A DNA stretch of 64,000 nt from Albidovulum sp. (GCA_028823855.1 JAPPFL010000009.1:62001-126000), one strand, 5' to 3'. Shown: positions 47,411 to 57,915, numbered from the stretch's first letter. Numbers and translations: made by a program. The notes: a model not told the origin generated them from the sequence alone.

Positions 47411-48171
47411 CAGATAACCTCCGCTTCGTCTCTGAGTTTCTCGATCAATTCGTCGACGGAGCCGACGATTACGCCGGCCTGCCGCGCATCCGGCTCGACT
47501 GTTTTCAGAATGTCAAGCCTCGGGCTAGCATCGATTCCGTAGTCGCTCGGAGTCTTGACATCCATCCGCTTGCGCTTGGCGCGCTGGATATTCGGAAGCG
47601 AGGGGTAGCGCGGCTCGTTCATTCGGAGATCAACGGTTACGATCGCCGGCAATTGGATCTCTACGACCTGGAGTCCGCCGTCCACTTCGCGCGTAACCGT
47701 GGCGTAGCCTCCTTCGACATCGATGCCCGAGGCGAACGTCGCCTGCGGCCTTCCCATGAGCGCCGCCAGCATCTGGCCGGTCGCGTTCATGTCGTTGTCG
47801 ATGGCTTGCTTGCCCATGAGCACCAGCCCGGGCTGCTCCTCGTCGGCGACTGCCTTCAGCAATTTGGCGACTGCCAGAGGTTCGATGTCGTCGTGCGGGT
47901 CTTCAGCCGCTTGGATAAGAATCGACCGGTCGGCGCCCATCGCCATCGCGATGCGCAGGATGGTCTGGCATTGCTGCACGCCGATCGAAACCGCTATGAC
48001 CTCTTCGGCCTTGCCCGCTTCCCGAAGACGCAAGGCTTCTTCGACGGCGATTTCGTCGAAGGGGTTCATCGACATTTTCACGTTGGCCAAGTCCACGCCC
48101 GAACCGTCGGCGCGCACGCGAACCTTCACGTTGTAGTCGATGACTCGCTTCACCGGAACAAGAACTTTCAT
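47410..48171 (-). CDS. etfB: Electron transfer flavoprotein beta subunit
   Basis: A 253-residue protein with the EtfB signature: [18 protein letters not shown] at the N-terminus, [19 protein letters not shown], the AMP-binding segment [19 protein letters not shown], and [13 protein letters not shown]. It forms the heterodimer with EtfA. It is 127 bases downstream of the adenosyltransferase gene on the same strand, a spacer that may hold its own promoter. Confidence 0.96.
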   Translation of the reverse strand: MKVLVPVKRVIDYNVKVRVRADGSGVDLANVKMSMNPFDEIAVEEALRLREAGKAEEVIAVSIGVQQCQTILRIAMAMGADRSILIQAAEDPHDDIEPLAVAKLLKAVADEEQPGLVLMGKQAIDNDMNATGQMLAALMGRPQATFASGIDVEGGYATVTREVDGGLQVVEIQLPAIVTVDLRMNEPRYPSLPNIQRAKRKRMDVKTPSDYGIDASPRLDILKTVEPDARQAGVIVGSVDELIEKLRDEAEVI

Positions 48172-48298
48172 TTGGCATCTCCTGCTTGGAACCGCGCGAA
48201 GGCAGACCGATTCGCGGGCACCATTTACTCAAATCGAAAAGCCGTTTGTAGAGAAAATTTAACGATCGACTTTCGGATTCTTCGAGCGCCTGCGCCCG

Positions 48299-48871
48299 CT
48301 ACCTGTTGGCCCCCGGCTTCCAAAGGACATCAGATGCTCCGTTGTCGTTGGCGCAGCGCGCCGCCACGAAAAACCAATCCGAAAGGCGGTTGAGGTAAAT
48401 TAGCGCCGAATCGTTGATTTTCTCGGAACTCGCGAGCGCGACCGTTAGCCGCTCGGCTCGCCGGCAAACAGTTCGGCATTGGTGCAGGCCGGCCGCCAGA
48501 GCGGACCCGCCGGGAAGAACGAAGCTTCTGAGCGGCCGCAGGGCGGCGTTGAAATCGTCGATTTCGGATTCCAGCCGCAGGACCTGCGACTCGATAACGC
48601 GAAGAGGCGGATGCTCCATTTCGCACTCGTCCTCCCGCACCGGCCTGCACAGGTCGGCGCCAAGATCGAACAGATCGTTCTGAATCGCCGCCAGGCGCCC
48701 GTCCATTGATGAATCTGCGTGAAGCCGGGCCAGTCCGACGGCGGCATTGGTTTCGTCGACGGTGCCGTAGGCTTCGACTCTGGCGCTGTTCTTGTATACG
48801 CGCTCGCCGTCTCCCAGCGCCGTCGTGCCGCCGTCTCCGCCGCGCGTGTAAATTTTGTTCAGAACGACCAT
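48299..48871 (-). CDS. PduO-type cob(I)alamin adenosyltransferase
   Basis: A protein of 190 residues with the PduO-type signature: KIYTRGGDGGTTALGDGERV near the N-terminus, RVEAYGTVDETNAAVGLAR, and FVLPGGSALAAGLHQCRTVCRRAER near the active site. It makes adenosylcobalamin from cob(I)alamin and ATP, the cofactor of methylmalonyl-CoA and ethylmalonyl-CoA mutases. GGGGGA lies 10 bases before the ATG at 48871, whereas it abuts the ATG at 48880, so 48871 is preferred. It nearly overlaps the HIG1-type gene upstream. Confidence 0.93.
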   Translation of the reverse strand: MVVLNKIYTRGGDGGTTALGDGERVYKNSARVEAYGTVDETNAAVGLARLHADSSMDGRLAAIQNDLFDLGADLCRPVREDECEMEHPPLRVIESQVLRLESEIDDFNAALRPLRSFVLPGGSALAAGLHQCRTVCRRAERLTVALASSEKINDSALIYLNRLSDWFFVAARCANDNGASDVLWKPGANR

Positions 48872-48876
48872 GGAAT

Positions 48877-49104
48877 TCATTCCCCCGCCTGGCTAAAAAA
48901 TACGAACGCGAGAATCAGAGCGACTGCGACTGCTTGGGCGATGATTCTCAGCCGCATGATTTTGTTCGCGTATTTTCGATTGAATTCGCCCCCCCGCGCA
49001 AATCCGCCAATGCCGACCATGAGAATGACGAGCACCGCCAGTACGGAGAACACGACGACGAAGAACATCGGGTCGTAGAGGAAGGATGCCAGTTTTTCAT
49101 TCAT
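48877..49104 (-). CDS. Small HIG1-type (twin transmembrane) protein
   Basis: A 75-residue protein with two hydrophobic helices (about 13-35 and 53-71) joined by a positively charged loop, GGEFNRKYANKIMRLRIIAQA, which matches the HIG1 domain pattern. Bacterial members are associated with respiratory complexes. It is located directly upstream of the adenosyltransferase gene, a neighbourhood conserved in alphaproteobacteria. Confidence 0.88.
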   Translation of the reverse strand: MNEKLASFLYDPMFFVVVFSVLAVLVILMVGIGGFARGGEFNRKYANKIMRLRIIAQAVAVALILAFVFFSQAGE

Positions 49105-49137
49105 GGTCTATCGCCAGGCCGGGTTCGCCCCCGATTT

Positions 49138-49992
49138 TTAGATTTTAAGAAGGAACTTGTCCTGCGCTCGGATCGGCAGCGCGCGCTTGAGGAAGCCAAT
49201 GATAAATGTGGGCGTCGTAACGTAGTAGTGCGGCTTAGGCGACCGGGATTCGAGAGCCGATACGAGCTTGGCGGTTACGGCCGAGGCGGGCAGCTCGAAC
49301 TTGTCCCGCGCTTGCTTCGGGTCGTAGAGGCGCGGCTTCAGAGAGCGGCGATAGAAATCGGCCCATACCGAGTTCTCGCAATCTATCCAGCGTTCGAAAT
49401 GCTGTCGCGAGTTTTCCCTGATTTTGGAGGTTACCGGTCCGGGTTCGATGAGAATGACCTTGATATCGGTTCTCGATAGTTCCAGCCTGAGCGTGTCGGT
49501 AAGTCCGTTGAGGGCGTGTTTCGTGGACGCATAGGCGCCCCTCATCCGAAGCGCGCAAAATCCAAGAACCGAAGAATTGTTGACGATCCGGCCATAGCCC
49601 TGGGACCGCATGACCGGGATCGCGCGCCGAGTCAGGTCGTGGTATCCGAATAAATTCGTTTCGAATATGTCTCGAAGAGCGTCTCGCGGCAAGTCCTCTA
49701 CGGCTCCGGGCATTGCGTAGGCGCCGTTGTTGAACAATGCGTCGAGCGTTCCGCCCGTGCGTTCAATCGCTTCGCCGAACCCGTCCGCGATCGAGGCTTC
49801 GTCGGCGTAGTCCAAGCGAAAGCTCTCCAGTCCCGACTTGATCAGGCGCTGGCAGTCGGCTTCCTTGCGGCAAGTCGCGAATACTCGCCAGCCCCGCTTC
49901 CGAAGGCCGAAAGCCGCGTCGTACCCGATCCCGGACGAACAGCCGGTAACTAAAATGCTTTTGCCTTTGCCGGGCAGATTTACGTTGTTCAT
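49138..49992 (-). CDS. Short-chain dehydrogenase/reductase
   Basis: A 284-residue SDR. Cofactor motif SILVTGCSSGIGYDAAFGL at about 12-30, NNGAYAMPG, and catalytic YASTKHAL. The C-terminal half is longer than in minimal SDRs (YDPKQARDKFELPASAVTAKL), as in the steroid- or retinol-dehydrogenase-like group. AAGGAAATTC before the ATG at 49992 supports this start over the longer frame to 50121. It ends about 30 bases before the HIG1-type gene and may be the first gene of that transcript. Confidence 0.88.
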   Translation of the reverse strand: MNNVNLPGKGKSILVTGCSSGIGYDAAFGLRKRGWRVFATCRKEADCQRLIKSGLESFRLDYADEASIADGFGEAIERTGGTLDALFNNGAYAMPGAVEDLPRDALRDIFETNLFGYHDLTRRAIPVMRSQGYGRIVNNSSVLGFCALRMRGAYASTKHALNGLTDTLRLELSRTDIKVILIEPGPVTSKIRENSRQHFERWIDCENSVWADFYRRSLKPRLYDPKQARDKFELPASAVTAKLVSALESRSPKPHYYVTTPTFIIGFLKRALPIRAQDKFLLKI

Positions 49993-50169
49993 GAATTTCC
50001 TTGATTGGCTAAGGCGAATGCGGCGAAGGAGCGGAGGCCAAATTAGCATAGCTTCATTCATTTGGCACCGGCAAATGTTTTCGAGCATCAACCGGTTGGA
50101 TGCCGAGATATACGCTTTCAATTCTCGCGGGTGTAGAAAGTTTCGCCGCTCGGCACTAGGTTGGTTGCC

Positions 50170-52398
50170 ATGAGCGAATCATCCAACGAGCCGATACTGG
50201 AAACGGAATCGCTTCGCCGCGCCGTCGGCGAGCGATACCTGCAGTACGCTCTTTCTACGATCATGAACCGCGCGCTGCCGGACGCGCGCGACGGCCTGAA
50301 GCCGGTGCATCGCAGAATCTTGTTCGCAATGAAGGAGTTGAAGCTCGCTCCGTCCGGAGGATTTCGAAAATCCGCGAAAATCTCGGGCGACGTAATGGGG
50401 AATTTCCATCCGCACGGCGACCAGGCGATCTACGACGCTCTGGCGAGGCTGGCGCAGGATTTCAACATGCGCTATCGGCTCGTGGACGGGCAGGGCAATT
50501 TCGGAAACATCGACGGCGATAATCCCGCCGCTTCCCGGTACACTGAAGCGCGGCTGACCGAGGCCGCCGAGGTTTTGATGGAAGGCCTCGACGAAGACGC
50601 GGTCGATTTCCGCGCGAATTACGACGGCACCCTGTCTGAGCCCGTCGTGCTTCCCGCCTCGTTTCCCAATCTCCTCGCCAACGGGGCGAGCGGGATCGCC
50701 GTCGGCATGGCGACCAACATCCCGCCCCACAACATCGGCGAGCTATGCGACGCGTGCCTGCACTTGATCAAGTATCCGAACGCGCACGACGACTCGCTTG
50801 CCAAAATCGTGCCTGGTCCCGATTTCCCCACCGGAGGCTTGATCGTGGAGCCTCGCGATCAGATCAGGCAGGCCTATCGGACGGGAAGGGGGGCGATCCG
50901 GCTACGGGCGCGCTGGAATGTGGAAAACTTGGGTCGGGGGCAAAAGCAGATAATCGTTTCCGAAATACCGTACCAGGTCCAGAAGTCGCGCCTGATCGAG
51001 CGCGTTGCCGACCTGATTCAGAATCGAAGGATTCTTCTTCTCGCCGACATTCGCGATGAATCGGCCGAGGATGTGCGCATCGTGCTCGAGCCGCGCTCTA
51101 AAAACGTCGATCCTGCGGTTCTGATGGAATCCCTCTTTAGGCAAACGGATTTCGAAGTACGCTTTTCGCTAAACATGAACGCGCTTATCGACGGGCGTAC
51201 GCCGAAAGTTTGCTCGCTAAAGGAAGTTCTTCGTGCCTTCCTCGATCACAGGCGCGACGTTTTGGGACGAAGATCGCGACATAGGCTCGGAAAGATTGAG
51301 CGCCGGCTGGAAATACTTGAAGGCCACCTAGCGGCGTTTCTTAATCTCGACCGCGTTATCGAGATCATCCGCTACGAAGACGAGCCGAAATCGGTTCTTG
51401 TCCGTGAATTCGAACTAACCGACGTTCAAGCGGAAGCCATTCTGAACATGCGCCTGAGAAACCTTCGGCGGCTGGAGGAAATCGAGCTGAGGAAGGAGCA
51501 GGACGCTCTCATGGCCGAATTGGCCGAATTGCACGACATGCTGGGAGACGAGAGTATCCAGTGGAGCCGGATTTCGGACCAAATCAAGGATATCAAAAAG
51601 AAGTTCGGCAAAGCCGCGCCGGGCGGTAGGCGCAGGACTGATTTCGATGAGCCACCGAAAGTGGACGAAGCGCTGTTCCGGGCGACAGTGGAGCGCGAAC
51701 CCATTACCGTCGTTTGCTCGACGATGGGCTGGATGAGAGCCTTGAAGGGTCATGTGCCGCTGGACCAGAATCTGAGATACAAGGACGGGGATTCAGCGCG
51801 TTTCGTTTTCCATGCATCGACGACGGACCGTTTGCTCGCATTCGGTACGAACGGGCGATTCTACACGATTCAGGCATCGGCCTTGCCGGGCGCGCGCGGG
51901 ATGGGCGAGCCGGTCAGACTCATGATCGACCTTCCCAACGAAGCCGATATATTGGAACTGGTTATTCACGATCCCGAAAGAATGCTCCTGGTCGCTTCCA
52001 GCGCGGGCAACGGATTCGTTGTAAGGGAAGCCGAAGCCGCCGCCTCGACGCGGAACGGCAAGCAGGTCCTGAACCTTTGGTCCGGCGTGCAGGCAGCTGC
52101 CTGCGCGCCTGTCGCGGGCGATCACGTCGCCGTTATCGGCGAGAACCGGAAGCTGCTCATATTCCCCGTTTCCGAGATGTCCGTCATGACTCGGGGAAAG
52201 GGAACGCGAATACAGAAATACAGCAAAGGCGGGCTCTCCGACGTTACGACCTTCGAATTGTCGGCGGGCCTTCAATGGCTCGACCCGGCTGGCCGAACGA
52301 GGACCGAAAGGAACCTCGATACATGGATCGGCAAGCGAGGAAGCGCAGGCAAGGCGCCTCCTAGAGGATTTCCCAAGAATAATCGCTTTGCGGGCTGA
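50170..52398 (+). CDS. parC: DNA topoisomerase IV subunit A
   Basis: A 742-residue type IIA topoisomerase A subunit. N-terminal winged-helix/tower region with [17 protein letters not shown] and the QRT region [18 protein letters not shown]; catalytic Tyr in [12 protein letters not shown], at about residue 121. A shortened C-terminal beta-pinwheel lacks the gyrase GQRGGKG-box, which supports ParC rather than GyrA. It decatenates replicated chromosomes together with ParE, which is not in the window. The ATG at 50170 is preferred over 50161. Divergent from the SDR at 49992. Confidence 0.95.
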   Translation: MSESSNEPILETESLRRAVGERYLQYALSTIMNRALPDARDGLKPVHRRILFAMKELKLAPSGGFRKSAKISGDVMGNFHPHGDQAIYDALARLAQDFNMRYRLVDGQGNFGNIDGDNPAASRYTEARLTEAAEVLMEGLDEDAVDFRANYDGTLSEPVVLPASFPNLLANGASGIAVGMATNIPPHNIGELCDACLHLIKYPNAHDDSLAKIVPGPDFPTGGLIVEPRDQIRQAYRTGRGAIRLRARWNVENLGRGQKQIIVSEIPYQVQKSRLIERVADLIQNRRILLLADIRDESAEDVRIVLEPRSKNVDPAVLMESLFRQTDFEVRFSLNMNALIDGRTPKVCSLKEVLRAFLDHRRDVLGRRSRHRLGKIERRLEILEGHLAAFLNLDRVIEIIRYEDEPKSVLVREFELTDVQAEAILNMRLRNLRRLEEIELRKEQDALMAELAELHDMLGDESIQWSRISDQIKDIKKKFGKAAPGGRRRTDFDEPPKVDEALFRATVEREPITVVCSTMGWMRALKGHVPLDQNLRYKDGDSARFVFHASTTDRLLAFGTNGRFYTIQASALPGARGMGEPVRLMIDLPNEADILELVIHDPERMLLVASSAGNGFVVREAEAAASTRNGKQVLNLWSGVQAAACAPVAGDHVAVIGENRKLLIFPVSEMSVMTRGKGTRIQKYSKGGLSDVTTFELSAGLQWLDPAGRTRTERNLDTWIGKRGSAGKAPPRGFPKNNRFAG

Positions 52399-52471
52399 GC
52401 CGGTCGACTGGCCTGTCTAGCTGTCGCCGGAGCCGGTGCGCAACTCCTGCATTTGCGAGGCGCGGGAGTCG

Positions 52472-53836
52472 TCAAGCAGCTTCGACTTTAAGTCGAACGC
52501 CACCTTTCGGCCTAAGCGTTAGAATCATGACGGGTTCGGGTTCCTGGCCAGGCAATAGCGCGAATTCGTACTTCGAGACGACGGACGAGAGAATGATGAC
52601 GGCTTCCATCAAGGCGAAACTCGCGCCGATGCATATTCGCATGCCTCCGCCGAAGGGAAGAAACGCGAACTTGTCGATTGAACTCCGGTCGGCGAACCGG
52701 CCCGGATTGAACCTGTCGGGATCTGACCAGAAGCAGTGGTTTCTGTGCAAAGCGTAGATCGGGATGAACAGCGTGTCTCCGGGAAGCACCTGCCTTCCTC
52801 CGACGGTGTCGCGCTCCCTTGCGGTTCGAGCTAGCATTGCCGAGGGAGGATAGAGGCGAAGCGCTTCTTCGATGACTTGCCTCGTCAGGACGAGCTTCGA
52901 TACATCTTCCGCCGTTGCAATTCGGCCATTCAGTACTGATTGCGCTTCAACTCGAACTTGCCGCTGCCATGAAGGATCGAAAGCTAGAAGGTAGAGCGAC
53001 CACGCGAGAGACAGCGCCGTCGTTTCGTGCCCGGCTAGGATGAACGTTATCAAGTTATCGCGAAGCTCGTCGTTGTTCATTCGCCTTTTGGTTTGGGGAT
53101 CTTCGCCTTCGGCGAGCAAATCCAGCAAATCCGGCGGCGTTCGTGGCCCGATGCTTCGCCTCATTTCGATGGCGGGGTCGGTAATTTGCTTCAATTCGCG
53201 ACGGTGGAAGTAGGAGTTGTACAGCCTTCCCGGCCTCGGCACCCACGCCGGGACGCTTGCCACGTCGAGCAGGGAAACCCGCCCGGCATCTTCGATGAAC
53301 TTTTCGAATGCGTCCTGCACGGTTTCGAGCTCCATGGAATCCTCGCCGGAAAAGCAAACGCTGTTGATAACTTCGAAGGTCGCGGCCACTGCGAGCAAAT
53401 GAAGGTCCGCGACGTTGCCGACCGCCGATTGAAGTCTTTCGACCATTCTCGCTGCCGAGCCCGACATCACGGGCGCCAGTTCCTTCAGGTTTCGAGCCGC
53501 GAATGCCGGCGCGGCGGCCCGCCGCTGCCATTGCCAGTGCTTTCCTTCCGCGACGAACAGGCTGTTTCCGATAACCGGCTTGAACAGGTTTTTGACCGCT
53601 TCGGACTTGGGATATGCTTCCGGCCTTTCTTTCAGAATGCGGCGAAGTCCTCCGGGGTCCATGACCATGTGCCAGCGCTTGAAAATCTTGCCCGACACCA
53701 TTGTCTGCCAAGTCGCCAACTCCGGTATTGTTTCCAGCACGTTCCGGCGCGCGATGCGCAGCAGCCCGAATACCGACATTCGCCCGGTCGCAAGCGGAAC
53801 TTTCGCCGGTTCGCGCTGTTTTTTTGTTGCGGTCAT
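52472..53836 (-). CDS. Cytochrome P450
   Basis: A 454-residue P450. I-helix AGHETTALSLAWSLY, K-helix EEALRLYPPS with the ExxR motif, and the heme-binding loop FLPFGGGMRICIGASFAL with the thiolate ligand Cys402. There is no N-terminal membrane anchor, so it is soluble and dependent on separate redox partners, none of which are adjacent. Its substrate is unknown; family similarity is to CYP4/CYP102-like fatty acid or terpenoid hydroxylases. Convergent with parC. Confidence 0.95.
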   Translation of the reverse strand: MTATKKQREPAKVPLATGRMSVFGLLRIARRNVLETIPELATWQTMVSGKIFKRWHMVMDPGGLRRILKERPEAYPKSEAVKNLFKPVIGNSLFVAEGKHWQWQRRAAAPAFAARNLKELAPVMSGSAARMVERLQSAVGNVADLHLLAVAATFEVINSVCFSGEDSMELETVQDAFEKFIEDAGRVSLLDVASVPAWVPRPGRLYNSYFHRRELKQITDPAIEMRRSIGPRTPPDLLDLLAEGEDPQTKRRMNNDELRDNLITFILAGHETTALSLAWSLYLLAFDPSWQRQVRVEAQSVLNGRIATAEDVSKLVLTRQVIEEALRLYPPSAMLARTARERDTVGGRQVLPGDTLFIPIYALHRNHCFWSDPDRFNPGRFADRSSIDKFAFLPFGGGMRICIGASFALMEAVIILSSVVSKYEFALLPGQEPEPVMILTLRPKGGVRLKVEAA

Positions 53837-54847
53837 AAGCGAGTCTTTTCAATCCTATGCGGCAAACTAGTTATTTAAATGCTCAGATGTCAATTTCGAA
53901 GCGGCGGCGCAGCATCGAGCAGACGGCTGTTCGCCCTATTGGAGACATTGATCTACCGCTCGCCGTCCCTCGCAGTGCCGGTTTGCATCTGCTCCGCGTC
54001 GGTCAATTCGCGTACTGGCAGGCCGCTCAAGAGATCAAACGGATGGAATCCGGTCGCGCGGCCAAGCCGGACTATTCTTGGAATTTGAGAGCGAGTAAAT
54101 AGCGGGATTCGGATTTCGACGATTTCGATATCGAGAATCGGCGCGTCATTGCTGGTTCGCGAGCAAGGCATTTTGCAACTGGCGAGGGCGATGCGCGCTT
54201 TCAGCCCTATCATTGCCGTGTTTGGCGACGGCCGTTTTTCAGGGAATCCTCAACTATGAATGGCCGCACGACCGGCATCGCGAAATTGCAGCCTATTTTC
54301 GTGTTGATAGCGATCGCGGCGTTCAACTGAGCAGGCGACAACGCGCGCCGGGCAGGCTGAGGCCCGCCTTGCGCATTGCATCGCGTATCGGAATTCAATT
54401 GGTGAGGCAGCACAGCGAAGCCGCGCCGGGCGGCAGCATCGCCGGACTCTCCGAATCGCAATATTTCGAATGCCTACCGAATTCGCCCGCGAATTCGAAT
54501 TGAGGGCAGGCGGGCTACCGGCTGCGCGAAGCCAAACTTCTCGACGATACTTGACTATTCCTAGCGATTGCAGACTGCGTCAGCGAACGGCCCGCCGGTC
54601 ATTTCGAGGTAGAGGCCGGCGACGCTAGCGGTTCTTCGCGGCGCGGAAGGACCGTCGACGGACGCTGCCGCGAACTGGAAATCGAGAGAGACTGGTCGAG
54701 GCGATTCACGGGAAGCGGGCGACGAAGCCGACAGGCTCTCCCTTGCCGCAATGAACGAAAGATCGCCCGCAAATACAAGCGGAAAACCGAGGCGCCTTCA
54801 ATGCTAAGGAAAGAATTCCGGCGAGCGCGAGCGGTCGCGCTCCATGA
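53837..54847. other. 1-kb gap without an intact gene
   Basis: Upstream of the P450 gene, on which side its promoter must lie. Several short frames are open but none resembles a protein family and none has a good ribosome-binding site. Nothing else was recognised. Confidence 0.5.
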
Positions 54848-55270
54848 TCAGTCGAAGGGCGACGAAGGCATGAAAGGATCCGGAATGTCGAAAGTTCCGG
54901 CGGAAGCATCGTCGCCGGCGCTTCGAATGGTTGCGGAAGCGTCCAGTTCGGCGAGCAGCGCCTGGACGGTTCGGAGAAACTTCGGAAGGTCATTAACGGC
55001 GGCGTCCAAAATATCCGCCGGCTCCATCCAATGACAAACGTGAGCCAGTTGGTTGCGAAGGCCGATGGCCTTCCGCAATTCGGGAATCCGCCCGGCCAAT
55101 TCCGGCGAAGTTCGGTTAAGGTGAATCAGCGCCTCGCCGATGATGAGGAAGCGGCGCTCGACCGCGTCCTGCGTCCTGCCGTCAGCTGAAAAGGCGTCGA
55201 AATCCAGGCCCGCGATTTAGCCCTCGATTAAGCCAGCGGCCTCGTCGGCATGCCGCAGCCAAACCCGGGC
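54848..55270 (-). pseudogene. HepT-like (DUF86) RNase-toxin remnant
   Basis: The minus strand reads WLRHADEAAGLIEG, a TAA stop (55217-55219), then IAGLDFDAFSADGRTQDAVERR, IIGEALIHLNRTSPELAGRIPEL and KAIGLRNQLAHVCHWMEPADIL. This is the HepT/DUF86 pattern in one frame apart from the internal stop. In active HepT the motif is R-x4-H-x-Y, the Tyr being the AMPylation target; here it reads RNQLAHVC, with Cys at the Tyr position. Partner remnants lie immediately upstream. Confidence 0.7.
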
Positions 55271-55271
55271 A

Positions 55272-55560
55272 TCACGCTTCGTAGACAAATTCGCGCGACC
55301 GGTCGATCGCGTCCTTTGGATACCTGTTGCGTATCGCGCCCGTTCCGATCAGATCGACCTTTCGGCCCGGCACGGCGCACAGATCCACGTGAAGCCCGCG
55401 GCGCCTGTCGGAAATTCCGGCCAGGAGCGGCGGCTGGAACTCGACGAGAAAGTCCATGCCACTTCCCGGCCATCGACCCGTCAACCGGATCGACGCGCGC
55501 CCCCCCAATCGCAAGACACGCGGAAGAAGGGCGAATGAGTCGGACAATGGGAGCGCACAA
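55272..55560 (-). pseudogene. MntA-like nucleotidyltransferase antitoxin remnant
   Basis: The frame ending at 55272 reads MDFLVEFQPPLLAGISDRR...GRKVDLIGTGAIRNRYPKDAI...REFVYEA, the C-terminal two thirds of a minimal nucleotidyltransferase of the MNT family. The catalytic GS-x-DxD region is broken: an RVDPVDGSMAG-like piece is in a second frame and the DxD pair is reduced to MDF. It sits directly before the HepT remnant, the usual order of MntA-HepT modules, so the whole module is decayed. Confidence 0.65.
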
Positions 55561-55943
55561 TGGGGGAAATGGACAATCTCGCTAAGTCGCGGCGAATCGC
55601 CAGAATTCCGCGCTTTTATTCCGCCATCGACAGAAGGCGGTTGTCGCTAAAATGCCGGGGAGCTTCTTTTGGTCATTGCCATCTTCGCGGCCGGGATTTT
55701 CGATGCGCACGCTGTTTTCGAGCCCGTGAAAGAATCTCCTGGTTTCCAGCAAATATCCAGCCGGCGCAGCATGGCCGCCGCCGTCTATCGGAACAAGGAA
55801 AAGCCGCCGCGCAAGGTTTCCATATTTACCAAACTTTCTTCTTCGTTCGCATAACTCCCTCGCGTGCAATGTGAATCGAGTCGGCGCCTTAAATGTTTCC
55901 GAACAGGGAGCGAAGCATGATCCGGCAATAGGACAGGCGCAGA
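55561..55943. other. Gap without a recognised feature
   Basis: Sequence between the end of the carotenoid oxygenase gene and the MntA remnant. No gene, RNA or strong terminator was seen. Confidence 0.4.
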
Positions 55944-57455
55944 TCAACCGCTCGGGTTGCTAAACTGCCCGTGGAATCCCAGCGGCAGCGGGTAGGGCAG
56001 CCATGCTGTCGCTACGGGACCGGCGGATACCTGGCGCGCATCGAAGACGGTGATGCCGCTTACGCCCTTTCCGTGCTCCAGGAATGTTCCGACCAGCCAA
56101 CCGTCGTCTTCGAACCGGCCCTCCGGCGAAGGCACGAAAACATGCTCCTCGACAACAGTTCCGGGTCCGAAATCGAATTTCTCGGCCGAAGCGCCTGCAA
56201 GATCCCGCTTGACGACCATCCGCGGCAGCCAGTCCTTGCGGCCAAGCGAATCCAGCGTATAGACGAATTGGTTCCGTATTCCCGTGAACAACGGCGAGAC
56301 CTGCGGGAATTCGGCGACTTCTCCCGTGTTCCGGATGTCGGCCTTTCCATCTTTGCTGATCGAAATTCGGCAGTAGGTTGGCGGTTCAACTTCCCTGAAA
56401 TGTCCCTTCATGACGTCTAGGAACGCATCCGAGACCAGCCCGGCGTCTTTGGCCAGGCAATGATCGAAGTGAATTGTTCCATTGCCCTCTTCCCATCCGT
56501 TACCATGATGAAATCCGAACCCCGGCGGCAACTGAACCCACCTCCTGTCATCGAAACTGTTCTTTGAAACGATAAGGACGCGCGCCCCTAATTCCGGCTT
56601 CCAAACGTGGCCGTCAAGAAATGTGTGTCCTCTGTCAAGGTCGTGGACATATGGAGGAATAACGATAACGAGATGCAGGTTTGTCACGACGAAATCGTGC
56701 ACCATGCCCAACGGTTCGACCGGAACGGCGGTTGCCTTGATTATCTGTCCGGTTGCGGAAATGTGGTAAAGAACAATTGAAGTCGACGGGATCAGGGCAT
56801 AGCCGAAGGCCCAGAGCGTGCCATTGGGGTCCCGCTTTGGATGCGCGGTAAACGGCAGGCCCTTCAGACCATCGCCCCATGACTTGAACGCTTGCCAATC
56901 CAGCGTTTCACGGTCGAGCACGCTTGCCGATCCGCCTTCCCAAAGCGCCATGAGCTCGCCTCCGTGATCAAGCACGGAAATGTTTGCCACGTTCATGGCG
57001 TCGGGTCCGGCAACCGGCGCGCTACCAGGCAAGCGCGTTCCGAAGGCTGGATAGATTCGCCGACCGGCCGCATCCTCGTGCCGGAGTTTCGGCGTCTTGA
57101 TCATGCGACCCCGGTGAGAAACTCTTCCGCCGGCAAAACGGAACTCTTGGATCATTCCGTCTCCGTCAAACCAGTGCCGGTATCTGATGCCGTGTCGATC
57201 ATGTGCCGCCGGTCCATTTCGCCACAGGGTACCTGTCAGGTTTTCGGGCAGTTTTCCGTCCAATGCCAATTCGCGGCAATCGAGACGGTCGGACTTCGGG
57301 GACACCCAGCCCAGAGCCCGGGTGTCCTTTCCGAAGGCGCCTTCTATCGGCGTGGCAATTCCGCCTGGCGCTGAAGTTTCGCCCAAAGCGACTGAACCGC
57401 CGAAAGATAGCCCAGTCGCGGCAGAACCGGACAAAAACGCTCTGCGATCCAACAT
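55944..57455 (-). CDS. Carotenoid oxygenase family protein with a Tat signal
   Basis: A 503-residue protein of the carotenoid cleavage dioxygenase/RPE65 family. Iron-ligand histidines are visible in FTAHPKRD, MVHDFVVTN, GFHHGNGWEEG and the C-terminal GFHGQF. TLWRNGPAAHDRHGIRYRHWFDGDGM is the typical N-terminal signature. It begins MLDRRAFLSGSAATGL, a twin-arginine signal, so the folded iron enzyme is probably exported to the periplasm, which is unusual for the family. It cleaves double bonds of carotenoids or stilbenoids. Followed upstream in the operon by a DUF2141 secreted protein gene, 13 bases before it. Confidence 0.93.
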   Translation of the reverse strand: MLDRRAFLSGSAATGLSFGGSVALGETSAPGGIATPIEGAFGKDTRALGWVSPKSDRLDCRELALDGKLPENLTGTLWRNGPAAHDRHGIRYRHWFDGDGMIQEFRFAGGRVSHRGRMIKTPKLRHEDAAGRRIYPAFGTRLPGSAPVAGPDAMNVANISVLDHGGELMALWEGGSASVLDRETLDWQAFKSWGDGLKGLPFTAHPKRDPNGTLWAFGYALIPSTSIVLYHISATGQIIKATAVPVEPLGMVHDFVVTNLHLVIVIPPYVHDLDRGHTFLDGHVWKPELGARVLIVSKNSFDDRRWVQLPPGFGFHHGNGWEEGNGTIHFDHCLAKDAGLVSDAFLDVMKGHFREVEPPTYCRISISKDGKADIRNTGEVAEFPQVSPLFTGIRNQFVYTLDSLGRKDWLPRMVVKRDLAGASAEKFDFGPGTVVEEHVFVPSPEGRFEDDGWLVGTFLEHGKGVSGITVFDARQVSAGPVATAWLPYPLPLGFHGQFSNPSG

Positions 57456-57468
57456 CGGGCCACTCCTT

Positions 57469-57915
57469 TCAATACTGGAGTTTCAGGCTTGCCAAGACGG
57501 AGGCGTCTCCAACCTGGACAGAGGCGGCTTCAAATTCGGGAGGCCCCATCTGACCCGTGGCATCGTTGGCGAACCCGTATCCCTCAGTCGGCATTCCGAG
57601 GAGGTTCGTGTCGAGATCTCCGTTGCCGTTTTCATCATGGAATACGCTGACCGCGTACGTTCCGGCAGGCAAATCCAAGAAAGCGACCGACTGCCGGCCC
57701 TGTATTGCGAGCCACCATGCGCCTGCAACCGCGCCTTCCATGTCGGGAAAATTGACGTCTTCGCGAGCGGTATGGATTGCGACGTAAATCCGGCCGCTTG
57801 ACGAGCGGATTTCATTGACTTCTACAGTAAGATCGCCCGCAGTCGACTGAGCAACGGCGGCGACGGATAAGATCAGTGCTATGCCTAGGTGTTTCACGGC
57901 TTTCTCCATTGTCAT
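57469..57915 (-). CDS. DUF2141 secreted protein
   Basis: A protein of about 148 residues with a Sec signal peptide (to about residue 26, ending QSTAG) and the DUF2141 domain: LTVEVNEIRSSSGRIYVAIH, FLDLPAGTYAVSVFHDENGNGDLDTN, GMPTEGYGFANDA. It is probably a beta-sandwich periplasmic protein with an acidic, calcium-like DxNGNGDLD loop. The start may be 57915 or 57909. It is the first gene of the pair with the carotenoid oxygenase (13 bases) and is divergent from the LytTR regulator. Function is not known. Confidence 0.85.
   Translation of the reverse strand: MTMEKAVKHLGIALILSVAAVAQSTAGDLTVEVNEIRSSSGRIYVAIHTAREDVNFPDMEGAVAGAWWLAIQGRQSVAFLDLPAGTYAVSVFHDENGNGDLDTNLLGMPTEGYGFANDATGQMGPPEFEAASVQVGDASVLASLKLQY

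Noticed and set aside
48706-49479. 257-codon plus-strand frame
   Set aside because: It lies antisense to the adenosyltransferase, HIG1-type and SDR genes, all of which have clear family motifs.
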